A stretch of 64,000 bases of DNA from Microbispora amethystogenes (GTDB lineage: Bacteria; Actinomycetota; Actinomycetes; Streptosporangiales; Streptosporangiaceae). Of the stretch, positions 50,899-60,349 are shown in pieces. The position numbers and the translations under genes were made by a program. Under the pieces are notes generated by a model. It saw nothing but the letters and a program-made list of their open reading frames with translations. It was not told the origin of the DNA and made no database searches. The stretch lies in assembly GCF_016863015.1 (NCBI RefSeq), contig NZ_BOOB01000021.1, positions 153,130 to 217,129 of the forward strand, given 5' to 3'. Each line of letters opens with the position of its first letter. The first letter of the stretch is position 1.

Positions 50899-51648
50899 TC
50901 AGCCGGCCAGGTTGCGCAGGGAGCGCACCGACCAGACCAGGGTGAGCGCGGTCAGCGCGGCGAAGAGGGCGAAGGCCACCGGGATGGTCCCGGCGCTCAG
51001 GTCGCCGCGGAACAGCGACCGGCCCGCCTCGACGGCGTAGTAGAGCGGGTTGAACTTGGCGAGCGTCTGCAGCCACTGGGGTCCGAGCGACACCGGCAGG
51101 AACAGCCCGGCGATGAGGGTCAGCGGCATGGCGAAGAACTGCACCAGTTGCGACATGCCGTTCTCGTCGCGCAGGGTCAGCGCCAGGCCGTAGGACAGGC
51201 TGGCCGCGAACAGGCCGGTCGCGGCCATGAGCAGGAGCACGAGGACCATCTCCGTCAGCCCGATCCGCAGGCCCATGAGCGCGGCGATGCCGATCACCAG
51301 GATCGCCTGCAGCACCAGGACGATCACGTCCTTGACGAGACGGCCCAAAATGATCGCGGGACGCCAGGCCTGGCTGACCGCGAGCCGCTCCAGCATGCCG
51401 TTGCGGGTCTCGTTGATCATTCCGAAGCCCGCGAACATGGAGCCGAACAAGGCGATCATCATCATGGAGCCCGGCGTGAACATCGCGAGCACGTCCGTCA
51501 TCTTCCCGCCGGGGACCGTGCTCCTCAGCAGCGGTGCGAAGAACACCAGGTAGAGCACCGGCTGCATGATCCCGAACAACGGCCAGACCGGGTTGGCGAA
51601 GAGTTTCCTGAGCTCGTAGCCGAGGAAGAGCATCGTGTGTCGAAACAT
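50899..51648 (-). CDS. ABC-2 type exporter permease (DrrB-like)
   Basis: 249 residues with six membrane helices: FGIMQPVLYLVFFAPLL, SMMMIALFGSMFAGFGMI, and the ABC-2 loop NETRNGMLERLAVSQAWRPA that docks the ATPase. It follows the ATPase gene by 16 bp on the same strand, forming a two-gene exporter of the DrrA/DrrB type, used for daunorubicin-like drugs or lipids. Substrate unknown. Confidence 0.92.
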   Translation of the reverse strand: MFRHTMLFLGYELRKLFANPVWPLFGIMQPVLYLVFFAPLLRSTVPGGKMTDVLAMFTPGSMMMIALFGSMFAGFGMINETRNGMLERLAVSQAWRPAIILGRLVKDVIVLVLQAILVIGIAALMGLRIGLTEMVLVLLLMAATGLFAASLSYGLALTLRDENGMSQLVQFFAMPLTLIAGLFLPVSLGPQWLQTLAKFNPLYYAVEAGRSLFRGDLSAGTIPVAFALFAALTALTLVWSVRSLRNLAG

Positions 51649-51664
51649 CGTGGAGTCCCGGAGG

Positions 51665-52624
51665 TCAGGCGGCGTCGCGCAGCGAACGGCCGGTGTGCTT
51701 GAGGAACACGTCGTCGAGGGTGGCGCGTTCGAGGGAGACCGACCGGATGCCCAGGCCGTTCTCCTCCAGGGTGCGCAGCATGTGCATCAGGCCGTGCTCC
51801 CCGTCGTCGAGGTACGCGCGGACGGTGCCGGGCTCGGCCCGGACCTCCTTGACGTACGGCTGCGCGGCGAGGAGCTCCCGGGCGGCGTCCGTGTCCTCCA
51901 GCCGGAGCGTCACGACGTCGCCCGCGACCTCCTTCTTGAGCTCCTCCGGCGTGCCCCTCGCGACGATCTTGCCGTGGTCGACGATGACCAGCCGGTCGCA
52001 GAGCGCGTCGGCCTCATCCAGGTAGTGCGTGGTGAGCAGCACGCTGGTGCCCTGTTCGCGCAGTTTGCGCACCTCGTCCCAGAGGTTGGCCCGGTTCTGG
52101 GGGTCGAGGCCGGTGGTCGGCTCGTCCAGGAAGATCAGCGGTGGCGCGTTCACCAGTCCGACGGCGATCGCGAAGCGCCGCTTCTGCCCTCCTGAGAGGG
52201 TCTTCGCGGGGCGGTTCGCGATCTCGGTGAGGCTGAACGCGGCGAGCAGCTCGTCGGCCCTCGCCTGGGCCTGCCTGCGGGACATCCCGCTGATCCGGGC
52301 CGCGAGGAGCAGGCTCTCGATGCCGGGGGCGGTGTCGTCGACGCCGCCCGCCTGGCTCACGTAGCCGATGTTCTCGCGGACCTTGGCCGCCTCCCGGGCG
52401 ACGTCGAAACCGGCCACCCGGGCGCTGCCCGAGGTGGGCACGGTGAAGGTCGCGAGCATCCGGACGGTGGTGGTCTTGCCCGCGCCGTTCGGGCCGAGGA
52501 CCGCGAAGACCTCGCCCCTCTCGACCTGGAGGTCGATGCCGCGTACGGCCTCGACCTCCTCCTTCTTCCCTCGTCCTCGTTTCGCGTGAAAGGTCTTGCG
52601 CAGGTCGTGCGCTTCGATGATCAT
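51665..52624 (-). CDS. DrrA-like ABC exporter ATPase
   Basis: 319 residues from the ATG at 52624 (GGAGAG upstream); a longer start at 52666 is not needed. Walker A LGPNGAGKTTT, Q-loop SQAGGVDDTAPG, signature LSGGQKRRFAIA, Walker B LIFLDEPTTGLD, H-loop TTHYLDEAD. The C-terminal extension (DDVFLKHTGRSLRD) is characteristic of the DrrA group. It energises the adjacent permease. Confidence 0.93.
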   Translation of the reverse strand: MIIEAHDLRKTFHAKRGRGKKEEVEAVRGIDLQVERGEVFAVLGPNGAGKTTTVRMLATFTVPTSGSARVAGFDVAREAAKVRENIGYVSQAGGVDDTAPGIESLLLAARISGMSRRQAQARADELLAAFSLTEIANRPAKTLSGGQKRRFAIAVGLVNAPPLIFLDEPTTGLDPQNRANLWDEVRKLREQGTSVLLTTHYLDEADALCDRLVIVDHGKIVARGTPEELKKEVAGDVVTLRLEDTDAARELLAAQPYVKEVRAEPGTVRAYLDDGEHGLMHMLRTLEENGLGIRSVSLERATLDDVFLKHTGRSLRDAA

Positions 52625-52735
52625 TTTCTCTCCGGTGATCAGGGGGTCACCAGCCTGATGGCTCACCCGGGGAGAGAGTCAACAGCTTTTTGACGGCTCC
52701 CGGCCTCGGGACCATGTCAAAGGTCGCGGACGGCG

Positions 52736-52773
52736 CGAGCCCCCCTCTCGGAGGTCCCGGGAGGGGGGCTCGC
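52736..52773 (-). terminator. hairpin terminator after ycnI
   Basis: Arms GCGAGCCCCC-TC and GAGGGGGGCTCGC (one bulged base) with a short loop, just past the stop of the YcnI gene. There is no clear U-run, as is usual in high-G+C actinobacteria. Confidence 0.6.
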
Positions 52774-52795
52774 CCGGATCGGGCGGGAGGACGGC

Positions 52796-53545
52796 TCAGG
52801 CGCGGGAACGGCGCAGGGCCGTGATGCCCGCGCCGGCTCCGACCAGGCCGGCGACGAGGCCGAGGCCGCCGAGCACCAGGGCCGCGGTGCCGCTGCCGCC
52901 TTCGTCGTCGTCATCATCCTCCGCCGCGGCCACGGACGGCGCCGCGTCGGGGTTGGCGGCCACCGCGGCGGAGGGAGAGGCCGCGGCCTCGTCGCCACCC
53001 TCCTCCGCCTGGGGCGCGACGAGCTTGAGCGTGGGCGCCGGGTGCTCGGCCTCGGACCCGTCGGCCTTCGGCGGGTCCGCCCACTTGACCACCTCGCCGC
53101 TCGAGTAGGTCTGCTCGGTGGGGAAGGACAGCGCGTCCACGTTCTTGGGCAGCGGGCCGACCGAGGCCTCGAACTCCTGGAACTGGCCGGACTCGATCTT
53201 CCCTCCGGTCCAAGTGATCTTCAGGACCGATTCGGTGATCTTGTCGCCGTCGTCCGACACGACGGGCTGGGGCAGCTTGCCCTGGGTCACCTTGACCTTC
53301 CACCCGGACACCGGGCGGACCGAGACGAACGGCAGCGGGTGGTCGGTGGGGAACGCCACCTCCACCTTGGTGGTGGCGGCGTCGTCGCGCTCGTTGGGCA
53401 CCCGGAAGGCGATCTTGGTCCAGCCGCCCTGCTCGGCGGTGCCGGGGTTGACGGTGACGTGGGCGAGTGCGGGAAGGGAAAGACCGAGGGTGAGGGCGAG
53501 GGCACCCGCGGCGACCGCCGACACACGGCGGACGTATGAAGTCAT
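52796..53545 (-). CDS. YcnI-like copper-binding membrane protein (DUF1775)
   Basis: 249 residues from the ATG at 53545. A signal peptide (VSAVAAGALALTLGLSLPAL) ends in ALAHVTVNPG, so the mature protein begins with or near the His that binds copper in YcnI. The DUF1775 core follows (KIAFRVPNERDDAATTKVEV; FPTDHPLPFVSVRPVSGWKV). A long acidic/Ala linker (AAEDDDDDEGG) leads to a C-terminal helix (ALVLGGLGLVAGLVGAGAGI) with a basic end. It should sit outside the membrane and deliver or buffer copper. It neighbours the CopD-type gene, as in Bacillus ycnJ-ycnI. Confidence 0.9.
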   Translation of the reverse strand: MTSYVRRVSAVAAGALALTLGLSLPALAHVTVNPGTAEQGGWTKIAFRVPNERDDAATTKVEVAFPTDHPLPFVSVRPVSGWKVKVTQGKLPQPVVSDDGDKITESVLKITWTGGKIESGQFQEFEASVGPLPKNVDALSFPTEQTYSSGEVVKWADPPKADGSEAEHPAPTLKLVAPQAEEGGDEAAASPSAAVAANPDAAPSVAAAEDDDDDEGGSGTAALVLGGLGLVAGLVGAGAGITALRRSRA

Positions 53546-53758
53546 GGGGGTTCTCCAGTCTCTGTACTGAAATGCCGGGAACGCGCGAGCAGGGGCGCCT
53601 CGGGAAGACGGCCGGAAGCAAGGGCCGCCGAACGGAACGAGGGACTCTCGCACCGCCGTTTCCCGCATGGCAGACCCCCGCGGGGCACGTCTCCCCCTGT
53701 CGTGGGGCGGCGGAGGAGACGCCTCCGCCGGGAGATACGCGCCGCTCGCGCGGGACGC

Positions 53759-54340
53759 TCAGAAGACGGGAGAAACGGGTGGCCCGCGGCGGACGACCGC
53801 GTGCCGCAGCACCCATCCCGGGCGTGGCAGGCGGGTCCGTCCTCGCGCGGCGCGCACACGGGGACGGGTGATCCCCGCGAGACCGGCCCGTAGCAGCGCC
53901 ACCAGCGCGGCGAGCATCGTGAGGCAGCGGGCCGCCCCGGCGCCGATCCGGCGCAGCACCGACCACAACGCCTCCTCGCCGCGCGACAGCCACAGCCCGG
54001 TGAGCAGCGCGGCGGTGAGGTGGGCGGTCAGCATGCCGGTCTGGGTGGTGAGACCGCCGTGCCAGGTGATGTGGGCGGGCGCCCCGGCGGAGGCCGAGGC
54101 GTCGAACAGCAGGTGCAGGAACACCTGTGCGCCGACCAGCAGCCCGACGATCACCTGAGGCGACCGTTCCCGGCCCGCCGCGACCGCCGCGCCCGCCGTG
54201 ACGGCGAGCAGGCCGACGAGCAGCGCCCCGGTCGTGGGCCCGCCTCCCCCGGCGAACCAGTGCGCGCCCATGGCGAGAAGCACGCCGACGGCCGCGAAGG
54301 CGGCCGACCGCGCGAGCCGGAGGGAGAGCGTGGCGCGCAT
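53759..54340 (-). CDS. membrane protein of the copper module
   Basis: 193 residues from the ATG at 54340. Four to five hydrophobic helices (AAFAAVGVLLAMGAHWFAG, ALLVGLLAVTAGAAVAAG, VIVGLLVGAQVFLHLLFDAS). His residues (HWFAG, HLLFD, AHITWHGG, LTAHLTAALL) could serve as metal ligands. A basic C-terminal tail (RVRAARGRTRLPRPG) closes it. It lies between ycnI and copD. No known family is recognised; membership of the copper module is inferred from position and His content. Confidence 0.7.
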   Translation of the reverse strand: MRATLSLRLARSAAFAAVGVLLAMGAHWFAGGGGPTTGALLVGLLAVTAGAAVAAGRERSPQVIVGLLVGAQVFLHLLFDASASAGAPAHITWHGGLTTQTGMLTAHLTAALLTGLWLSRGEEALWSVLRRIGAGAARCLTMLAALVALLRAGLAGITRPRVRAARGRTRLPRPGWVLRHAVVRRGPPVSPVF

Positions 54341-54724
54341 GACGCCGGGATTATCGCACACCACCGTGATCTCGTCCCTGGGTCGCGCCCCGGCGATTCA
54401 TGCCCGCCGCGTGTGTGCCGAGGCGTCGTCTCGCCGCGTCGCCGCGCCGGTCACAAGGATTCCGGGCCGGCTCGGAGATCTCCGCAGTGCCCGGGTCACC
54501 GCCCGTTCCGGCATTCGACACATCCACCTGAATCCGCGCTTGGGACGGACGGCGTCCTCCCGGTCGCCCGCTCCTGCGCACGCGCACCGGAAGGCGCCAT
54601 CGGCGCTGAAGTTTTCACCGCGACGTCGTGATCGCGGCCGGCGAGTGCGGCAGCACTCCCCTAACGGCAACAATCCGGTCATACTCATGACCGACCAACG
54701 GTGCCGAACCGAGGAAACCCCCCG
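54341..54724. other. divergent intergenic region of the copper module
   Basis: 384 bases between the membrane protein and CopD starts. A block near 54510-54555 resembles intergenic sequence at about 12756-12801. No copper-box or other clear operator is seen by eye; both promoters must lie here. Confidence 0.35.
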
Positions 54725-56683
54725 ATGACCTCTCCCCCCGGGCGGCGCGGCCCCATCGCCGCCGGGCCGATCGCCGCCGTCGTGGCGACGGCGGCGGCCG
54801 TGCTGCTGCTCGCCCTGTGGTTCGGCGGCGCCGGGCCGCGCCCGGCCATCGAGGGGCTGCCCTCACCCGGCGTGCTGACCACCTGGGGCCTGCCCGTCGC
54901 CCGCCTCGTGCTCGACGTGTGCGCCGCCGCGACCGTCGGCGTGCTGCTCGCGTCCGTCGTCCTGGTCCCCGCGCGTGCCGGGGCCGTGAGAACCGGGAAA
55001 ACGACCACCAGCCCTTCACGCACCAGCCGTTCACGCACTGGATCCGGGGACGCCGGGGACGCCGAGGGTGCAGCCTCCCGGCGGCTGGCCCGGGCCGCCG
55101 CCGCGTGGGCGGCCGGATGGGCGCTGAGCGCGGCGGTCACCGAGGTCCTGACCCTGTCGGACTTCCTGGGGCTGCCTGCGGGCCAGGCGCTGCGCTCCGG
55201 CGCTCTCTACGTTTTCCTGGTGAACATCCCGCAGGGCCAGGCGTTCGCTCTGGTGGCGGTGGCGGCCGCGGCGGTCGCCGCCGGGGCGCTCCTGCCAGGG
55301 GGACGCGCGTGGCGGGCCGTGCTGCTGGCGGTGGCGATCCTCGCGGTGCTGCCCCCGGCGTACGTGGGGCACTCGGCCTCGGCGGCCGACCACAACCTCG
55401 CCGTCCTCAGCCTGATGGCGCACGTCACGGCCGTCGTGCTGTGGACCGGCGGCCTCTACGCCCTCGTCGCGCACCTGCGCGCCGCGCCCGGCCTGGCTGT
55501 CGCGGTGAGCCGGTTCAGCACGCTCGCCCTGGGCTGCTTCGCCGCCGCCGCGGCGTCCGGCGCGCTCAACGCCTGGGTGCGGCTCGGCGCGCTCCCCCCG
55601 CTGTGGCAGTCCAGGTACGGCCTGCTGGTCCTGGCCAAGATCGCCGCGCTGGCCGTGCTGGGCTGGTTCGGGTGGCGGCACCGGCGCGCGACGATCGAGG
55701 CGCTGCGGTCCGGCACGTCCCGGGCGCCGTTCGTCCGGCTGGCCGCCGGGGAGATCACGATGATGGCCGGCACCGTGGCGCTGGCCGTGGCGCTGGGGCG
55801 CAGCGCCCCGCCCGCAGGCGAGGCGCAGCACCAGCACGACGCCCTGGGATACGCCCTCCCGCCGTTCACCCCCGGCACACTCGTCACGGACCTGCGGCCC
55901 GACCCGATCGCGCTGATCCTGCTCGCGGCGGCCGCGGCGGCCTACCTGTCCGGTGTGCGACGCCTGCGGGCGGACGGCACGGGGTGGCCGGCCGGGCGGA
56001 CCGTCTCCTGGCTGGCGGGCCTGCTGGTCCTCGCCTACGCCACGTCCGGCGGGGTCGCGGCGTACGCGCCGGCCATGTTCTCCGCCCACGCGGCGCAGTA
56101 CGCGCTGCTCGGCGCGGTGGGGCCCGCCCTGCTCGCCGCCGGCGCCCCGCTCACGCTGTGGCGGCTCGCCCATCCGGGCCCGGACGCGCTGGACGGCCCG
56201 GCGGCCCGCACGCTGTCCCATCCGGTGGCGGCGCTGGCCCTGTACGCGCTGCCGTACCCGGCGCTGTATCTGACCGGGCTGTTCGCGTTCGCCCAGCCGA
56301 GCCTCGCCCTGCGGCTGGCCGCGCAGACCGTCGTGGTGGTCACCGCGGTGATCTTCTTCGTCGTCACGGCCGGTGTCGACCCGCTCCCGCGCGCGATCCG
56401 GCCGCAGGTCCGCGTGTGGATGCTCATCGGGGCGATCGCCGTACGGGCCTGGACGGGCCTGGCGGTGCTCACCGGACCGGGGCAGGCGCCGCAGTGGTAC
56501 GCGGCGCTCGGACTGCCCTGGGCCCCGGACCCGGCGGCCGACCAGCGGACGGGGGCGCTGCTCGGCACCGGGGCGGTGGTCGCCGTCCTGGCGGCCCTCC
56601 TCGCGCTGCTGCTCGCCCGGCTGGTCGCGGCGCGGCGGCGGACCGCCGCGGCGCCGGTCCCCGCCACGAGCCGGCGGGTGTGA
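54725..56683 (+). CDS. CopD-CtaG fusion, copper transport/cytochrome oxidase assembly protein
   Basis: 652 residues from the ATG at 54725. The N-terminal ~370 residues are a CopD/YcnJ-type membrane domain (AYVGHSASAADHNLAVLSLM, AHVTAVVLWTGGLYALVAHL with conserved His/Trp; SRYGLLVLAKIAALAVLGWF). The C-terminal ~270 residues are a CtaG (caa3-type oxidase assembly) domain: YATSGGVAAYAPAMFSAHAA, GAPLTLWRLAHPG, LYLTGLF, GPGQAPQWYAALGLPW. About 14-16 membrane helices in total. Copper taken up or held by YcnI could be delivered through this protein to oxidase. The long loop near residue 100 (TTTSPSRTSRSRTGSGD) is a lineage insert. Confidence 0.9.
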   Translation: MTSPPGRRGPIAAGPIAAVVATAAAVLLLALWFGGAGPRPAIEGLPSPGVLTTWGLPVARLVLDVCAAATVGVLLASVVLVPARAGAVRTGKTTTSPSRTSRSRTGSGDAGDAEGAASRRLARAAAAWAAGWALSAAVTEVLTLSDFLGLPAGQALRSGALYVFLVNIPQGQAFALVAVAAAAVAAGALLPGGRAWRAVLLAVAILAVLPPAYVGHSASAADHNLAVLSLMAHVTAVVLWTGGLYALVAHLRAAPGLAVAVSRFSTLALGCFAAAAASGALNAWVRLGALPPLWQSRYGLLVLAKIAALAVLGWFGWRHRRATIEALRSGTSRAPFVRLAAGEITMMAGTVALAVALGRSAPPAGEAQHQHDALGYALPPFTPGTLVTDLRPDPIALILLAAAAAAYLSGVRRLRADGTGWPAGRTVSWLAGLLVLAYATSGGVAAYAPAMFSAHAAQYALLGAVGPALLAAGAPLTLWRLAHPGPDALDGPAARTLSHPVAALALYALPYPALYLTGLFAFAQPSLALRLAAQTVVVVTAVIFFVVTAGVDPLPRAIRPQVRVWMLIGAIAVRAWTGLAVLTGPGQAPQWYAALGLPWAPDPAADQRTGALLGTGAVVAVLAALLALLLARLVAARRRTAAAPVPATSRRV

Positions 56684-56851
56684 TCGCGGAACCCGGACGG
56701 GGCGAAAGCGGCCGGCGGAGCGAGTGACCCGCCTCGGCCCGCTTCGACGACCCGCGTCGCCCGATCTGACAGCGGTCCGGGCCGCCCGGCCGAGCGGGCT
56801 CGGCCGCTCACCTCGGGCGCTCACCTCGGGCGTTCGCCGGGCGGCCTGTCC

Positions 56852-57244
56852 TCAGCCCTCGCGCCGTCCCGCCGGACGCAACCCGTCGAGGACGATCTCG
56901 AGCGCCTTGTCCTGCAGTCTCTCGTCCCAGCCGCCTCGCTCCGCCGCCGCGGAGACGCCGGCGATGAGCGCCATCAGCTCGGGACCGGTGACGTCCGGCC
57001 GGATGTCACCCGCCTCCTGAGCGCGCCGCAGGGGCACGTCCAGCGCCGACTGCAGCTTCAGTGCGGTGGCCCTGGTCTCCGGCTCGATGTCGATCCCGGC
57101 GAGCGCGAGCACGTCGGAGAACGCCCGCTTGGTGCGGGACTGGGTGACCATCCTGGTGAAGAACCCGACGACCGCGGCTCCCGCGTCCGGCGCGTCCGCC
57201 AGCGACTCGGCCTCGTCGATCAAGGTATGCAGACGGGCCCGCAT
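56852..57244 (-). pseudogene. TetR family regulator lacking its HTH
   Basis: 130 codons that match only the C-terminal SbtR-type domain (GAAVVGFFTRMVTQSRTKRA; ALAGIDIEPETRA). The DNA-binding N-terminus is absent. In-frame upstream codons read SREAIMRARLHTLIDEAE, the tail of an HTH region (as in PTREAL...), then stop making sense at about 57258. There the next gene, itself lacking its N-terminus, begins. A single deletion that removed both 5' ends explains this. Not expected to bind DNA. Confidence 0.75.
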
Positions 57245-57255
57245 GATGGCCTCGC

Positions 57256-58440
57256 GTGATCGTCGGTGACGTGGTGGCCCCCCGGGAAAGGGCCAGGTTC
57301 CAGACGCTGTTCTTCGCCGTCTTCACCATCGGCGGCATCGCCGGACCTCTGATCGGCGGCCTGTTCGTCGGCGCCGGCACGCTGCTCGGCGCGGCCGGCT
57401 GGCGCTGGATCTTCTTCGCCAACATCCCGTTCAGCCTGACGGCGCTCGCTCTCATCGGCGTGTTCATGCGGCTGCCCAGGCCGGGCCTCCGGCACAGGAT
57501 CGACGTCCTCGGCGCCGTGCTCGTCGTCGCGGGCGTGGTCAGCCTGCTGCTCGTGACCGTGTGGGGCGGCCAGGAGTACGCGTGGAGTTCACCACAGATC
57601 ATCGGGCTGATCGTCTGCGGGCTGCTGCTGCTCGCTGCCTTCGTCTGGTGGGAGCGCCGCGCCTCCGAGCCGATCCTTCCCATGCACCTGTTCCGCAACT
57701 CGATCTTCACCGTCTCCTCCGTACTCGCCCTGGTGATGGGCGTCACCAGCACCGGTGTGCTGGCCTTCCTCGCCCTGTACCTGGAGGGCGCGAAGGACGC
57801 CTCGCCGACCGAGGCGGGTCTCGGGCTGCTGCCGCTGATGCTCGGGCTGCTGCTCACGTCGTTCTTCTCGGCACGGCTCATCGCGAAGACGGGGCGCTAC
57901 CGGCCCTACCCGATCGCCGGCTTCGCTGTCTCGGGGATCGGCATGGTGCTGCTGTCACTGCTCGACGAGAACACCTCGGGAGTCATCCGCGCCCTGTACC
58001 TGGCGGTCGTCGGCATGGGCATGGGCCTCGGCATCCAGGTCCTCACCGTCGCGGTGCAGAACTCCGTGGAGCGCAAGGACATGGGGGTGGCCACCGCCGC
58101 CGGCCCGTTCTTCCGCGCCATCGGCGGCTCGTTCGGCACGGCGCTGTTCGGCGCGATCCTGACGACCACCCTGGTCGGCGACCTGCGGACGAGCCTGAAC
58201 GGGCAGCGCCTGCCGAGCGGCCGGGACGTGTCGTCCACTCCGTCCGTCGGCGAGGTGCACAGCTGGCCCGCCGGGATCCGCGCCGCCTTCACGCACGCCC
58301 TGACGCACGGCTGGTCCCTCGTGTGTCTCGTCGCCGCCGGTTTCCTCGCGGCGGGCTTCGTGCTGAGCTGGTTCCTCAAGGAGGTGGAGCTCGGCGGCGC
58401 CCCCGCGCCGAAGCCGAGCCCCGCGTCCGCCAAGGCGTAG
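57256..58440 (+). pseudogene. DHA2-type MFS transporter lacking first ~120 residues
   Basis: 394 codons from a possible GTG. The product starts at IVGDVVAPRERARFQ, which in complete DHA2/EmrB-type drug exporters follows the fourth membrane helix (...LMVGAQAIVGDVV). Helices 1-4 and the signature PxW and motif A region are missing. The rest is intact and undamaged (GVTSTGVLAFLALYLEG; NSVERKDMGVATAAG; ARLIAKTGRYRPYP), with a stop at 58440. Loss of the first helices should abolish transport. Deletion appears recent, as no other frameshift is seen. Confidence 0.75.
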
Positions 58441-58471
58441 GCCAGGCGTCCGATCGCCGCGTGGCGGAGGA

Positions 58472-60196
58472 TCAGCGGCGGCCGCGGGGGGCGCCGTCGC
58501 GGTCCCTCCGGACGGTGGGCCGCTTGCCCTTGATGGTGGTCTGGCGCAGCGCCTCGACCACCTCGTCCACGGCGGCGTCGGGGATCTCGACCAGCGTGAA
58601 CCGGTCGGCGATCTCGATGGCGCCGATCTCCCGCCCGGTGACCCTGGTCTCCCCCGTGATCGCGCCGACGATGTCCTGGGGGCGCACCCCGGCACTGCGG
58701 CCGGCGCCCACGAACACCCGGCTCATCGCGCCGCCGCCGCGCCGCCCGCGCCGGTCGTCGCGGCCGTACCGGTCGTCGCGGCCCTCGCGCGTCCCGCGCT
58801 CGGGACGCGGCGCGCGCGGCGCCACCTCGGGGATCTCCTCCTCGTCGGCGGCGGCTCCGGTGGACTCGTGGGCGAGCTTGACCGCGGCCAGCGCGATGTC
58901 CATCAGGTCGAACTCGTCGGCGAGCGTCTCGACCACGACCCTGAAGCGGTCGAGGTCGCCGTCCTCCATCAGGCTCTCCTGCAGCGCGGCCCGGGTGAGC
59001 TCCAGGCGGCGGGCGCGCAGGTCGGCGACGGTCGGGACCTTCTCGACCGTGATCCTGCTGCGGGTGACCCGCTCGATGGTCTTCAGCATCCGGTGCTCGC
59101 GGGGCTCGGCGAGCGTGATCGCGACGCCCTCACGGCCCGCCCGGCCGACCCGGCCGATGCGGTGCACGTACGACTCCGGCGCGGACGGCACGTCGTAGTT
59201 GATGACGTGCGTGAGCTGTTCGATGTCGAGGCCGCGCGCCGCCACGTCGGTCGCCATCAGCAGGTCGGCGGTGCCGCTGCGCAGCCTGCCCATCACCCGG
59301 TCGCGCTGCTCCTGCCCCATGCCGCCGTGCAGGGCCTCGGCCCGGTAGCCGCGGCCGTTCATGGTCTCGGTGAGCTGGTCGACCTCCTCGCGGGTGCGGC
59401 AGAACACGATCGCCGCGGTCGGCGCCTCCACGTCGAGCACCCGGCCCAGCGCGGCCGGCTTGTACGCCCTGCTCACGATGTAGGCGCTCTGCCGGATGAG
59501 CGGCGCCTCCCCGGCGGCGGGCGCCTCCCGCTCGATCCTGATCCGGACGGGCTCGCGCAGGTGGCGGCGGGCGATCCCGTCGATGCGCGGCGGCATCGTC
59601 GCGGAGAACAGCACGGTCTGCCGTTCCTCGGGGATGTCCTGGAGGATCGCCTCGATGTCCTCGGCGAAGCCCATGTCGAGCATCTCGTCGGCCTCGTCGA
59701 GGACGACCATGCGCAGCCCCTTCAGCGGCAGCGTCCCCCGGCCGATGTGGTCGAGCGCGCGGCCCGGCGTGGCGACGACGACGTCCACCCCGCGCTCCAG
59801 CGCCCGCAGCTGCCGGCCGATCGGCTGGCCGCCGTAGATGGGCAGCACCCGCGTGCCGAGGTCGCGTCCGTAGCGGTGCATCGCCTCCGACACCTGGACG
59901 GCGAGCTCACGCGTGGGCACCAGCACCAGCCCGGCGGGCTCGCCGCCGTCGTCCGCGCCCCCGGCGTGGAAGACGCCGTGCAGCCGCTGCAGCATGGGCA
60001 GCGCGAAGGCGGCGGTCTTGCCCGTCCCGGTGGCGGCCTGCCCGAGCAGGTCGCGGCCTTCCAGCAACGGCGGGATGGCCTCCCGCTGGATGGGGGTGGG
60101 CTCCTCGTAACCGAGGCCGGACAACGCCTTGAGGAGCTCCGGACCAAGCGCCAGGTCGGCGAAGCCGGGTCCGTCTTCGATCTCGTTCACGGACAT
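58472..60196 (-). CDS. DEAD-box RNA helicase with DbpA-type RNA-binding domain
   Basis: 574 residues from the ATG at 60196 (AGGAG 6 bases upstream). Motifs: Q-motif YEEPTPIQREAIPPLLEG, I ATGTGKTAAF, Ia PTRELAVQ, GG, Ib TPGR, II VLDEADEMLDMG, III SATMP, IV VFCRT, V ATDVAARGLDI, VI HRIGRVGRAG. A charged Arg/Gly/Asp linker (GRDDRYGRDDRRGRRGG) leads to a C-terminal DbpA RRM-like domain (SRVFVGAGRSAGVRPQDIVG). This is the CsdA/DeaD architecture for ribosome assembly and cold or translation stress. Confidence 0.95.
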   Translation of the reverse strand: MSVNEIEDGPGFADLALGPELLKALSGLGYEEPTPIQREAIPPLLEGRDLLGQAATGTGKTAAFALPMLQRLHGVFHAGGADDGGEPAGLVLVPTRELAVQVSEAMHRYGRDLGTRVLPIYGGQPIGRQLRALERGVDVVVATPGRALDHIGRGTLPLKGLRMVVLDEADEMLDMGFAEDIEAILQDIPEERQTVLFSATMPPRIDGIARRHLREPVRIRIEREAPAAGEAPLIRQSAYIVSRAYKPAALGRVLDVEAPTAAIVFCRTREEVDQLTETMNGRGYRAEALHGGMGQEQRDRVMGRLRSGTADLLMATDVAARGLDIEQLTHVINYDVPSAPESYVHRIGRVGRAGREGVAITLAEPREHRMLKTIERVTRSRITVEKVPTVADLRARRLELTRAALQESLMEDGDLDRFRVVVETLADEFDLMDIALAAVKLAHESTGAAADEEEIPEVAPRAPRPERGTREGRDDRYGRDDRRGRRGGGAMSRVFVGAGRSAGVRPQDIVGAITGETRVTGREIGAIEIADRFTLVEIPDAAVDEVVEALRQTTIKGKRPTVRRDRDGAPRGRR

Positions 60197-60349
60197 GTCA
60201 AGCTCCTCATGGGGCGGATGTGCACGGGAAGACCCTACGGTCTTTCCGCCCGTACCCCGAACTGCACCCCCCGCACCCGGCGGCGCACCCGGGGTGACCG
60301 TACGGGCCCGGGGGCGACCGCGCGGCCGGGCACGCAATAGCGTACGACC

